DNA of 64,000 bases from Viscum album (lineage: Eukaryota; Streptophyta; Magnoliopsida; Santalales; Viscaceae): positions 1,546,732,868-1,546,796,867 of the forward strand of contig OY728122.1 in NCBI GenBank assembly GCA_963277665.1. Direction: 5' to 3'. The position numbers and the translations under genes are program-made. Of this stretch, positions 38,918-50,900 are shown in pieces. The notes beneath the pieces were generated by a model. It made no database searches and was not told the DNA's origin. It saw only the letters and a program-made list of their open reading frames with translations. Numbering within the stretch: position 1 is the first letter of the stretch; each line of letters begins with the position of its first letter.

Positions 38918-39462
38918 CAATTATTTCATCTCACATATCATTTGTAGTCTCTTCATCATCAACAACATAAATACTACCCATACGACCATACTGATTCTCT
39001 TCATGAGACTTTCCCTTAGGGAATTAGTTTGCATAATGCCCGTACATTCCACATTTAAAACATTTAACCATTGTTGATGTTGTAGCAATATCATTATCCT
39101 CATACATGGTGTTAACTGAACCTTTTCCTTTGCACTTACTGGCTTTGTGTCCTTTTCCACACCCAAAGCATCTTCCAGCTCCTTTGAAGCAATCTCCCTA
39201 ATGCCTCTTCCCACATGATTTACATGAAGGGAAATTGAACTTTCTTTCCTCTATGATCATCATGAAACTCCATCTTTCTCTTATTATCTGAGTCGGGAAA
39301 CTTACCAAAGTTGATATTATTGATCATATTATGAGATTTCTGATTAGGCATAATAACGATGTTTGGACTTCCAATTCCCATTTCATTTGGTTTCTCATGA
39401 AAAATATCATTCCATTGTCCGTCATATCCTCCATTATCGTAAATCATCCTGTTTCCAGCCAT
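38918..39462 (-). pseudogene. L4 gag remnant lacking the capsid domain
   Basis: Reads from an ATG at 39462 (MAGNRMIYDNGGYDGQWNDI). The capsid segment seen in L3 is absent. The frame then passes through a frame change near 39210 into the knuckles: CKSCGKRH-GDC, CFGCGKGHKASKC and CFKCGMYGHYAN (about 39216-39025). After CxxC..H the last cysteine of knuckle 3 is lost to a stop. So this copy joins the gag N-terminus directly to the nucleocapsid part. Confidence 0.82.
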
Positions 39463-39708
39463 TTTCTAAAACCCAAAAAGAATAGTGTGAGTGGGATAAA
39501 TCATGTTAGGGAAAACAACATAGGAAAGGGGGAGTACCCTCAATATCTAAGATCTTAGGTTAAATTATATGATCGTTACCGTAGTTCTAGGACTATATCC
39601 TATACGTATACTTATCCTTAGGAATATCCCTAGACATACCTTAGAAATATCTCTAGGGATCTCACTAACATTTTCACATCCTAGTTTCAAAAGTTTTACT
39701 AAACCTTT

Positions 39709-39720
39709 CCTCTGATACCA
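39709..39720 (-). promoter_or_regulatory. Primer-binding site, L4
   Basis: CCTCTGATACCA on the plus strand, i.e. TGGTATCAGAGG in element sense, two bases from the LTR. Confidence 0.92.
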
Positions 39721-41304
39721 ACTGTAGAGACCCGAAGCTTAACATACATGGAAATTACATTACTTTTGTGGAATACTTATTACATAAAAAAACACACACA
39801 CAAGGACCGTAATAGTTTAGTGTCTTTGGAAACTCGAAATATAATCTTCTAATCGTGGCGAAAGATCTTCAACATATCCCATAAATATCTTCCTTGTTTT
39901 TTTACCTAAAACATTTCTTTATATCATGGGGAAAAGAAAACATAAAAGGGTGAGCTCAAATGCTCAGTAAGGGTAAACAAAAGAAATATCAATCACATCA
40001 TATTCATAAGAACAAAACATTTTGGAAATCATAACCTGCAAAAGAGATCATAATATCATAACATGGGATAAATCATAGTAGTGAAATGTAATCCCAATAT
40101 TCATAACTTAAAACATGAAACTTTGTGGAATACACACATAATCATAGATAATCATTTCTTATTAGTCAAGACTCATTTTCAAGACTATCTTAGTGGAAAA
40201 AGTCCATTTCTGAATCGAGTTCATTCCATGTTTCAGTCCTATTTCACTAAACCGGTTTAACCTGCCATTCCAACCATGTCTATCTCATGAGATATAAAAT
40301 CTTTACCCAATGCATTTGAGGGAGATATAGGTCCCACCCATCTCATAATGATACCATTCATATGTGTGCCACAAAATCATAAATCATACATCATTGCATA
40401 ACCCATGTAATAAAAATGACATCATAAAACAATTCATATAAGATAAAGTAATTCATAAAAATAATTCCATCACAACATAATAAAATCAATGTAATAATAG
40501 GGATAGAAACAGAACCCTATATTATCTTAGATGAAAAATAATTTTGATAAAACACTTGAACTCCATTCTTGAGGAAAATATCCTTTCTACTTCAAAAACA
40601 TTTTCCTTTCTTAACATGTCATACAATTTTAAACTAAAAGAAGTTGATTAAAAATAAACTTGAAAACTTGTAAAGGAAGATTCTTGGATATAATTTTTTA
40701 AAAATCCATTCATGCCGTATAAGTTAAAAAAACATTCTTCTCATACTTTTTTCAGAAAAGTCAAAAAGTACCTCGTATGAAAAACGACAAAAGATTCCTT
40801 TCATATCTTTTACTAAAAACACACCGAAGGGTAAAATTGGATTTAAAAAATTTTAGGTGGATGGAAAAAATATTACATATTGAGGGAACATGGATGTGGA
40901 TGATAAAATAAACCCCAGTAAATACCAAAGTATAAACAATCTCGGATAAAAATGAGATTGTGATATTTTCTCTTACCTTAGGTCTGATTTGATTCGTAAG
41001 TGTCCGAAACTCCTGTATAATGATTTAAATAATGTCATTTACTTATTCCAGAATAATAATCATTGTTATGATATCATATATGGTTCACTTATGACTCTAT
41101 ATTACCCGTTCTTTTGTAAATTCTATGTTAAAGAGCATTTTGGGTAAAATCGTTTCATTTGTCGTCCGTGTTTTCACTTGTAATTATTCATATGATTACT
41201 TAGATCATGATTACTTAATTACATAATATAAAAAATGATTTATATATAATATATATTCATAATATACATATATATAATAGATCAATAAATGGAAAGAAAT
41301 ACAC

Positions 41305-41342
41305 CGTTCATGGAGACGGTAGGTCGTACGTACGCATGAACG
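41305..41342 (-). repeat. Hairpin unit 3, L4 right LTR
   Basis: Perfect 8-bp arms CGTTCATG and CATGAACG around the shared core. Confidence 0.82.
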
Positions 41343-41498
41343 CTGTTTTTGTTTCCTTATTTAGTTGAATGGAATTAAGTAGATGACAAACATATATATA
41401 CACATAAATACAGTATCATTATTATGTCATATATTTCCTGATTACATATTATATATACTTTATAATCATTCATGAATGGTTAACATGGAGAATGAATC

Positions 41499-41545
41499 TC
41501 ATCGCGTCGTGGAGACGGTAGTCCGTACGTACGCACGAGCGATGA
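41499..41545 (-). repeat. Hairpin unit 2, L4 right LTR
   Basis: Identical to the left copy at 35399-35445: TCATCGCGTCGTG with CACGAGCGATGA. Confidence 0.85.
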
Positions 41546-41684
41546 TATCGTTCTCATGATCGTGGAATTGTATTGGAGTGTATGTATACTTTTTCAGAAT
41601 CAATATCACATTACAATAATCATATATAGTTATTATTTACACCATTATACCCAACCATGTAAGGTGGTGGTGGAAAATAGATTA

Positions 41685-41730
41685 CACCACGGCGTGGAGA
41701 CGGTATTCCGTACGTACGCACGCGCATTGA
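41685..41730 (-). repeat. Hairpin unit 1, L4 right LTR (eroded)
   Basis: Left arm CACCACGGCGT. The right arm reads ACGCGCATTG and pairs poorly. Core kept. Confidence 0.7.
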
Positions 41731-43884
41731 TTTCATTTTCTGTAGGATGGATAGATGGTGAAATAGGGTGGTTTAACAATTATAATTACATATCAGTGTA
41801 TGAGTGATACTGATGTTATTACTTCATAATGAAACAACCTAAGAAGAAGAAGTGGAAGAAGAAATAAAGTTTAAAGAATCGGTAACGGACATTACATCTT
41901 CTTTGAAGCGCCTCTTTGAGTCCTCCTCTTAGGGAACTAAAATTGGTCTTTGAAGAAGACCAGGAACCCTAGGATTTTTTTAGGGAAGTGGAGAAGAAAC
42001 TTTGGCAGGGTTTGGCTGAGATTGAAGGCTCAAATTGGTGTGAGGAAGGGATGGAGGAGGTGCCCTTTTATAAGGGAGGAGAGGGGCACCTTTGGAAATG
42101 TTAACCCCACTTAAAAACCTCCAAAAATGACTCATATTCCAATATTAGATAATATAAGGTTGTAATATCATCAACCAATATAATTTAGACATTTTAGGAA
42201 TTTATTTTAAACATTATCAACTTGATTTATCCTTATTTAATAAATTTAATTTTATTTGCGGTAATAACATTCTAAATTTTAAATTATAACAAATAATTAC
42301 TGATTTTTTTGTGAATTTTCCATAATTGGATACTTAATAACATATTAAACCATATAAATTTAAATTTATAATTTTTAAATATTTTTGTGATTTTTAAACA
42401 ATTTTATAATATGTTACTTTTATAAAATAACAATAGTGTCAATTTTGACACTATTCATTTATTTGAATTTAAATAAAATAAATATAGAAGATATGTTCGA
42501 AATAAAAGCGTTAATATATTAATAAAATATCATATGTGTCTATAAAATTAGTGGATAAAATTAAATAGTTCATATAATATTTATTTTATTATTTTTAATA
42601 CCATTTATTTGGTTTATCTCTTTAAAAAATAAATACTACAACATTTTTGTATAATTATTTAATATACTTATTTCTTGAATAAAAATTAAAAATAAAATCC
42701 TATGATGAATATAAATCTATTACCTTTCACAATAATAATTTTACTCTAATTTATCATCTTAAAATGACAATATTTAAATTGTTATACTTCTTAAATTATG
42801 AAAGTGACAACTTTTGCATCATTTAAAATAAAATAAAATAAGTGTCATAATCGCTTTTATAAGGCTCCAAATGGTCAAATATTCTACCATTGGATGATTT
42901 TGGTTTACATGTACATGACCAATAAGTTTTGGTCAGGGTTTTGTTCATTTTATGGTCACTATTAGTTTAATAAAAACTATATTTTTTATTTTTCACTAGA
43001 TAAACAATTTCTGCATCACTATTGTGTAATAATATATGATAATTATATAATCCCTAAAAATTATAAATAAATTCATATGATGTATATAATTTTATTATAT
43101 TTCTGGAGACTACTCATATTCGAAGTTTCATGAAGTTTATCACTAAATTAAAATTATTATACTTATAAGATTTAAGAGAGTGACATGTTGTCACTTTCTT
43201 TGGTTTTAATAATAATTAAATTATTTTCATGGAAAAAAGTCCATTAAATGAATCTAATCTGACCCTTAGGTGATATGTGTCGACTTTTAGTCATCCAATA
43301 TAATTTTTTCATGTGTTAGGGTAATTTTATAATATTATATTTACCATTAATTACCCGATTTACCTTTAACTATGAAAAATAAAATTTACCGTAGTTATTA
43401 TTCATAATTTCCAAAAATAAAAAGTATCCTATTAACATAATTTGGACCCAATGATTCCAAATATTGAATCCATTTTTCTAAATTCAATACACAAAAGTTA
43501 CAGAAATTAAATTAAAATTAATCTCGTTGTCGAAAGAAAACGAGTTTTTGTTTAAAACATTGCAAAAGATTAAATTGATTTAACCTACGAATTCAAGGTA
43601 AAATCAATGTTAATTACATAAATTATATTAAATGGTAAAAATATATTGTATTTATACTTTAAAACCATTCAGTATTATAATTTAACCATATAAATTATTG
43701 CGATGAAAAAAGTTGTTTTTAATTAAAATATAGCATGTTTTTACTATTCATCAAAATATGAAAGTTACCAGAATAATATGAAAATTTTATCCAAAGTAAA
43801 TTTTTATTTTTTGATTCCAAAGAAGAATTTTATTTTGTGAAATTGAACTTATAAACATGTCAAAAACTAGATTTAAAGTGGGTG

Positions 43885-43983
43885 CTCCATTGTTTTTGGA
43901 TCCGGAACCACCCCGGGGGTGTGTTTCTCTATTTAGCCAGTTGGCCAGGATACCCGAGGGTATGCCTTCAATGTAGTAATTGT
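43885..43983. other. About 100-bp GC-richer insertion in L4 right LTR only
   Basis: Absent from the left LTR, where AGTGGTTGCG runs straight into TCATCAAAAGG (37801-37821). The insert contains ACCACCCCGGGGGTGT, a short inverted repeat, and is much richer in GC than its surroundings. Origin unknown. Confidence 0.75.
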
Positions 43984-44519
43984 AATCAAAAGGCGACAAA
44001 ACTGTATTTTTTGAAAAATACTTATTTTACCCAAAAAAATTATTTTGTTCTTATACCATGTTCTAGAAAATGTGTAAGATGAATAATAATGTTATAAAAT
44101 TCAAAATTTAGTTAATACTATTCATAACGGCTAGTTCATAATAATATTATAATAATATATCGTTGTTTAGTAAAACCCGATATTGCGTAAAACACACGCT
44201 ATCGAGGAAGGTTGCGATTGCGTGTAATGCAAGCCAAGTCAGGGTTGCATGTTGTGAAAGAATCCTTCGTTGTTTTGTATAACAGAATCCAACCATATTT
44301 CATTTATACATTGAAAATATATATATATATATACTCAATGTTGCGTAGAATAACTATTACCAAAATTGTGTGTAACACGATCCAAGAATAGTGTTGTGTA
44401 TACTGAAAGCTAATACGGTGTTGCGTATGGCGCAAGGTAATCTTGGTGTAGCATAAAACACAAGAAATTAATGAAATTAAAAGAATATTTTTCATAATAT
44501 CTCAGGGTGTTACACTCCA

Positions 44520-46439
44520 ATTCCATTCAATAAATATGGGAACGATATCATCGCTCGTGCGTACGTACAGATTACCGTCTCCCCGATGCGATGAGATTCA
44601 TTTTCCATGTTAACAATTCAAGAATGATTATAAAGTATATATAATAAGTAATCATGAAATATAAGACATAATAATGCTACTGGATTTATATATATATATA
44701 TATGTATGTCATCTACTTAATTCCATTGAATTCAATAAGGAAATGAAAAATATCGTTCATGCATACGTACGGCCTATCGTCTCCATGAACGATGTATTTA
44801 TTTCCATTTATTGATCTATTATATATATGTATATTCTGAATATATATTATATATAAATCCTTTTTTATATTTTGGAATTAATTAATCATGATCTAAGTAA
44901 TCATATTAATAATTACAAGTTAAAACACAGATGATAAATGAAATGATTTTACCCAAAACACTGCTTTAACATGGAATTGACAAATTAACAGATAACCTAA
45001 AGTCATAAATGAATCATATATGAAATCATAAATACTATTATGGTTCTATTACAAGTTAATAATATGTTTAAACCCACTATACAGGAGTCTCTGACACATA
45101 CGAAAGAAATTGGACATAAGGTAAGGGGTAATTATTCCAATCTCATTCTTATCTGAGATTGTTTATTCGTAACTATTTACTAGGGTTATGTTTACTATCC
45201 ATGTCCATATGTTCTCAAAATGTTTTCATAAAATTTTTACTTTTCTTCCATGTATTTTTAAAGTCATTTTTTCCCTTTTTTACTTTTAACACATCATATG
45301 GAAGGAATCTTTCTTTTGTTTACCATACGAGGTAATTTTTGACTTTTCTGACAAAAGTACGAGAAGAATGTTTTTTTAACTTATACGACATGAATGGATT
45401 TTTACAGTTTTATAATTCCTTATTTTCATGAAGCTTACTCTAAATTATTTCATGATTATTTTCAACAAAATCCTTTTCCTTAAAAATTTCATCGCATTTT
45501 GTGAATAGAAAATGATTTTGAAGAAGAAAGGATATTTTCTTCATTAATTCATTTAAAGTGTTTCATCAAAACAATTTTCCATCTAAGATGACATTATTTT
45601 ATATGTGTATGTTTCAAGTATAATGTCTCTATTATTTACATTGTTTAACTTTTATTATGATGAAATGATATCCATATTTTTTTGTATGGATTATTTTATG
45701 ATGGGATGATGTTTATGAAACCCATTTTATACTTTGGGTAATGATGAATGATTTATGTTCATGTTGTGGCACAAGTAAGAATGATTTTATTATGAGATGG
45801 TTGGGACCTATATCTCCCTCCAATGCATTGGGTAAAGATTTTTATCTCATGAGATAGACATGGCTGGAACGGTAAGTTAATCTGGTTCAGTGTTACAGGA
45901 CTGAAACGAGGAGTGAACTCGATTCAAAAAGGGACTTTGTCCACTAAGATGGTCTTGGCAGTAATGACTTGGCTACTATGGAAATCATATCATGTGCTTA
46001 ATGGTTTACAAAATGACATGTTTTATTCTCATGATATTTTATCAGGATTAATGTTTCTTTATGATCTATGCGTTACGTACTGCCATTTTTATGTCATTGC
46101 TCAAGATCTTGATGTTTAAACATTATGTTCATGTATTTAAGATCAAATGTATATGATTTGTTTTATTTTATACATGCTTACCATTAACAATCATTTGACC
46201 TCACCCTTTTATATATTTTCTTTTCCCTAGGATTTAAATAAATGTTTTAGGTAAGAAAACAAAAAGGGGAAGATCTTTATGGGAGATATTGAAGATCTTT
46301 CCCCACGATTAGAAGATTTTGTTCTGAGTTTCCAAAGACACTAAAAAATTACGGTCCTTGTGTTTTTGTTTTTGTTATGTATTAAGTATTATGAAAAAGT
46401 AATGTAATGTCTATGTACATCAATCTTTGGGTCTCTATA
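44520..46439 (+). repeat. L3 3' LTR, second part
   Basis: Continues the LTR broken by L4, collinear with 26384-28302 and ending TCTCTATA. Carries hairpin unit 2 (44548-44594) and unit 3 (44752-44793, perfect 10-bp stem). Followed by ACTAT, the right-hand target duplication of L3. Confidence 0.92.
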
Positions 46440-46444
46440 ACTAT

Positions 46445-46860
46445 GATCATACATTGGCCTCCCTCTCCCTGGTCTCACCCAATATTTTCCATGCTGTCTC
46501 AAACCTCATACCATAGGAACTGACTGGGCATGGAGAACCCTCATATGTTGGTCAACAATCCAGTTAGGATGCTCCTCGAATGAGGCGTCCACCTCAAACT
46601 CAAACTCCTCAGGTTGAAAAGCATGAGATGGGTCTGAGAAGTGTCGTCGAAGATGAGAAATGTGGAAAAAATCTTGCATAACCCGATACATATGAGGTAA
46701 CTGAAACCGATAGAAAACCGACCCAACTACCACTATCACCTCAAACAGCATGGCATACCTCGGTAAAATATTACCATGTATCCTAATCCTATTGTGACCC
46801 AACCTTAGTGTGACATGCAGGAAAACCTGATCCCTGACCTCGAACTGCAAAGGTCATCTA
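46445..46860 (-). pseudogene. L2 integrase C-terminus and chromodomain remnant
   Basis: A minus-strand open stretch (46506-46850) reads FEVRDQVFLHVTL, then GNILPRYAMLFEVIVVVGSVFYRFQLP (decayed GPF/Y module), DFFHISHLRRHFSDPSHAF and DASFEEHPNWIVDQ. Beyond it a worn chromodomain-like tail continues to the L3 junction at 46444. The last part of pol lies left of L3. Confidence 0.88.
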
Positions 46861-46869
46861 CGGTGATCA

Positions 46870-47620
46870 GCATAATACTTTTGTCGAAATTGTGCATTAG
46901 CCTTCCACTTCTGAATCAACTCTATCTACTCTATGGTTTCCTAGAAAAGGTGATGTCCCAGCATAGCTGCCTCTCCTGCCTCTAGCCAACATAAGGGTTA
47001 TTTCCATGGGCTACCGTACAAAGCCAAATAATGTGTCATCTGAATAGTTTCTTGAAAACTATTGGTGTTGGAAAACTCCACAATATTTATGTGCTTCCCC
47101 CAAGAACCTCCATAATCCAGGATTCATGCACGAAGCATGTCCTCAGGCACCTAAAACATATGCTCGGACTGGAAATCTTTCTAGGGGCGATAAGATGTAC
47201 TTATAATCACCTATGTACCCAAGGCCTTCTGTAATCCCTGCCAGATACAATAAGTAAAATGGGAATTCCTTTCTGAAATAATGGAGTGCGGAACTCCATG
47301 TAGGCATACTATCTCACAGATGTACAATAATCCCATATTTTCAACACTAAAAGTCTCTTTGATCAGCATGAAGTGATCAACCATTGTGTTTCTTTCAATG
47401 ACAACACAAAAAACATCATTCCCTCGAGGAAACCTCAACAACCCTATCACAAAATCCATCGTGTCATTGTTCCATTTCCACTCAAGAATGGTTAACTACT
47501 GCAAAATCCCTATGGGTCACTAGTTCTCTTCCTTCACCTACTGACAGGTGGAACACCTCATCATGAAACCAGCAACATATATCTTCATACCTGGCCTCCA
47601 ATACTAACAGTGTAGATCAC
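46870..47620 (-). pseudogene. L2 integrase catalytic core remnant
   Basis: In minus-strand order: a damaged zinc module with CSTCQ near 47540, then an open stretch (47211-47459) reading [39 protein letters not shown]. The first catalytic aspartate survives; the second (normally SDRD) is glutamate in SERN. Stops and shifts interrupt the region carrying the catalytic glutamate. Confidence 0.87.
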
Positions 47621-48089
47621 TATACATCATAGTGACACCAATATGAACAGACCAAACCAAGGAATGAAAATCCCACATCATCTCCTCATGTATGTCTGCT
47701 GACAACCATACACGCCCATGAAAACACATAATCGCATCCTATCCTATTGTCCATAGTGGAATATGGTCTTCTCATGACACACTTTCCCATAGGACTAGGC
47801 CTTCTCAATCTTATAGCTTCCCTATTCTCACTCGATCAAGAAGAGTAGAGGTAACAACTATAGAAGAAACAAATGTCTTCCCCTATCTGTCTTACACCTC
47901 CAAATGCATCTCAGAGAGCAGAGCCATAAGTCTCCACTCACGGCTGCCCTCCAGAATTACCCATATCTGATTCCTCCTGCTCAGCGCCTTATCCACCACA
48001 TTTCCTTTCCCAACTTATAAGAAAGATCTATGTCAACAAAAAATGTTACTCAACAAACCTACGCTTTGTCAAATTATGGTCACACTGAG

Positions 48090-48340
48090 TGACGATATTC
48101 TTGAGAATTTTTGGTCAGTGAAAAACACGAAATGCAATCACAATAGATAATATCTCCAACAATGTAATTCGTGAAAAACTACAACCAACTCATGATCTTG
48201 TGTCAGATAATTCCTCTCATGTGAACTCAACTACCAGGACCCATACACAATGCCTCTTTCTTCCTACATAAGCACTACTCCAAGTACAATACCCGAAGCA
48301 TCATAGTACATAGTATAGCTCTATCCCGACACAAGAAAAA
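48090..48340 (-). pseudogene. L2 RNase H remnant
   Basis: Minus strand shows YYDASGIVLGVVLM, SHERNYLTQDHELVVVFHELHCWRYY and FTDQKF. The family acidic residues are still visible, but stops interrupt the frame. Confidence 0.82.
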
Positions 48341-48349
48341 TTTGTATCG

Positions 48350-49200
48350 GTGCTGATGTCAACCTCCCTTTCAGCTCTTAAATGGATGACTCACAAGAAT
48401 CTGACCACAATAACATTGTACCCTTCTTAGTCAAGCCCATTAGAGGCACTGATAATCATGAAATGTCTAGAATGAAATGTACGTAGTATCCATCCATCCC
48501 CAAAAACATCCGTAACTCGAAAATGTTCTTTAGCTACCCCTAGGAAACTACTGCTCTCACTTTCTCTAGGTCTACTGATACTTCTGTCTCTCAGATAACA
48601 AGAACCACGAAGTGATTTAGGTCTATCCAAAAGTTTCATTTTGAGAGTTTTTCATATAACTAATGCTATCATAGTGTACTCAAAACAATATCAAGATGGG
48701 TAGCATGGTCATGTTGAGTGTGAGAGTACACCAAGATATTGTCCACTAAAACCACCATGAATGAATCCAAGTATGGATGGAACACTCGGTTTATTAGTTC
48801 CTTGAAAACTGTTGGAATGTTCCTGAGACTGAACATCATAACCCAATAATTGTATAGATCATATCTTCTCCTGAAATATGTAAGAGGTATATCAGATGAT
48901 CTAATGCACAACTAAGAATAAAAAGATCTCAAGTTAATCTTTGATAACACTTGGGAACCTAGAAGATGATTAAAGAGATCAACAATCATTATCAAGGGAT
49001 ATTGGTTCTTGACCGTCATCTGGTTTATCATATGATAATCCACACAAATTCAAAGGGTACCATCTTCCTTCTTCACAAATAGTAGAGGTTAATCCCAAGG
49101 GGAAGTACTATGTTAGATAGAACCCTTTGCATGCAACTCCTCCAACTGCTTCTTGAGCTTCGATAACACTGTTGTAGCTATCCTGTAAAGTGGAATGGAC
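48350..49200 (-). pseudogene. L2 reverse transcriptase remnant
   Basis: Minus strand, in order: ICVDYHMINQMTVKNQYPL near 49030, LSKINLRS, then an open stretch (48669-48911) with IRSSDIPLTYFRRRYDLYNY, INRVFHPYLDSFMVVLVDNILVYS. The catalytic pair, normally IDD, reads VDN, so the second aspartate is lost. The thumb/connection continues in shifted frames (SFLGVAKEHFRV near 48550) down to about 48430. Confidence 0.9.
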
Positions 49201-49399
49201 ACTCTTGATGCTCCTGGAATGAGCTCAGTAGAAAAGTCTAACTCTCACTCTGGAGGCAAACATGAAATGTCCCCTGGAAAGACATCCCTGAAATGATCTA
49301 CCACTGGAGGGAAGTCCATCTGAGAAGTCCCATGGTCATCCAGATAAAGACAATAAATATGGGTTGATACTCATCTCAACCCATGATGCTCGGGTCCTG

Positions 49400-49570
49400 C
49401 TCTACTCACCTGGACATCCCATTCGACCTTATAATTAAACTATCCACCCTTTAGTGATGTGAAAATCACCCTACGACTATAGAAATCGAAAACTGCCTGA
49501 ATGGGAACTGACCAGTCCATTCGGAGAATGATATCATAGAATATCATCTCTAGGACATAAAGGTCCCAAT
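49400..49570 (-). pseudogene. L2 protease end remnant
   Basis: Minus strand reads YDIILRMDWSVPIQAVFDFYSRRVIF, corresponding to the end of gypsy protease (DVILGMDWL...). The active-site DSGA segment upstream is no longer clear. Confidence 0.65.
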
Positions 49571-49939
49571 ACTATATATTTGTTATTGTTGTGGAGAGAC
49601 TTGGGCTATGTATATTTGATTCTTCTGATGTATTGATGTTGGAAACAACATTGGGGAGAAGAACAGAAACTGTACGTCAGTGCGAGGAGTAAACTGTAGA
49701 GGGTCCAGGATCCTGCTCCTTCTTGGTCTACTCCACTGCAAAAGTATGACCAGCACCACGACTCTGTGACCCTGCCTAACCACCCTGAGCTGATTCACCC
49801 TGTTGTCACTAAAATCCTGATGACTGAATACCATGGTCGCGACATCCACATTGGCTTCAATGGCCAGATGAACTCTAGTTCCATGACTGATGAGAAACTG
49901 GTGGTGATGCTCTTGAATGAGTTGTTATAGAAGACCCCA

Positions 49940-50900
49940 TGTCACCAGCTGCTGGTGAGAATATGTGACAAAAACGATGTAGATGACCCACCTTGCCACA
50001 AGAATATCACTCCACTAGATCTCTCAAGCAATGTGGCATCATATGCCTAACCTTCCCACAGTTATAGCATACCACTTGGAAACCTGATGGTGCATCCCTC
50101 TTACTCGGATCTCCACATGTAGTCTCCCTACGACGCTTATTTCTATCAATAGGTGAAACACCGACCTTAGATGATGAAATTCCCTAGCTCATTGCTCTAT
50201 AATCCTTCAGGTTACACTCTGTGATCAATGCCTGGTTGATGATAGAAGTGATGGTCGTCAACCTAGAGATGTTCACTAGAGCCTGAATCCCTTTCCTCCG
50301 TCCATCATCAAACTTCCATACCAGGAATAACCCATCACCCCCATGAAAGGGTGTATATCACTACAGCTCCGTGAAGTTGGAAGAGTAATCCATAATAGAA
50401 TGAGTACCTTACTCCAAACTCATTAACTCTCGGGCATGATTGGCCCTCAATGTCCCCAGATAGAAGTAATCATGGAAGTTGGGTTGAAATGCCTCCCAAG
50501 ACATATCCGACTAGTGTCCAACCTGTGAGATCACATCCCACCATCTCATGGAGGAATCATGATTCATATATGTAGAGATCTTGAACCTCATCTCCAAAGG
50601 AGCCTCCAGATGCTCGAAAATTGTTAACATGGCTTCTAGCCATGACTCTATAGCCTGGGGTCCTCCATCCCAAGAGAAGGTAGGAGTATTCTACTACTGA
50701 AAGACCCACATCAATTTGGCCATCGACATGGCAGGAGGTGATACTCTCTAGATGGCCTGCATGAACCTTATAAAGCTCTCTTGTAACTGTGCATCAGCAC
50801 CTGTATCCATAATGATAGATGGTGCAAAGACTGGAAAACAGGTGGATCTACTAGATGTCCTTGATCAGTCCTGACTGGTGTTTGATCATTTCCCTATAAC
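49940..50900 (-). pseudogene. L2 gag remnant
   Basis: Zinc knuckles survive near 50070-49950 on the minus strand: CYNCGKVRHMMPHC, a full CCHC box, then YSCGKVGHLHRFC with the first cysteine replaced. Upstream (50200-50900) capsid sequence is spread over several frames. Confidence 0.75.

Larger units (their letters stand above)
33625..44514 (-). mobile_element. L4: youngest nested gag-only element
   Basis: Minus-strand element of the same family as L3, inserted in the L3 3' LTR with a perfect 5-bp duplication CTCCA (33620-33624 and 44515-44519). LTRs on the plus strand run TGTAGA...GTTACA. Primer site at 39709-39720. The internal region has shrunk to about 1.7 kb with a gag remnant and a SINE. 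The 3' LTR has lost its inner 354 bp together with the purine tract. LTR-to-LTR similarity looks higher than for L3, consistent with later insertion. Confidence 0.93.
39723..44514 (-). repeat. L4 5' LTR (right copy)
   Basis: 4,792 bp. In element sense it runs TGTAACACCC...GGGTCTCTACA, with intact TG/CA ends. Contains hairpin units at 41305-41342, 41499-41545 and 41685-41730, a TATA box near 42070 and a private insertion near 43885-43983. Confidence 0.92.
24082..46439 (+). mobile_element. L3: gag-only giant-LTR retrotransposon nested in L2
   Basis: Plus-strand LTR retrotransposon with 4.2-kb LTRs (TGTAACACCC to TCTCTATA) and an internal region of only about 3.0 kb, holding gag and no recognisable pol. 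It has a primer site at 28305 and a purine tract at 31283. The flanking target duplication ACTTT/ACTAT has one mismatch. L4 splits its 3' LTR. Stripped length is about 11.5 kb. It resembles non-autonomous LARD/TR-GAG elements and depended on a partner for RT and integrase. Confidence 0.92.

Noticed and set aside
43885..43983. Cloning-vector contamination, because of GGATCC and CCCGGG sites
   Set aside because: Only about 100 bp inside otherwise continuous LTR. No vector sequence recognised, and such sites occur by chance.
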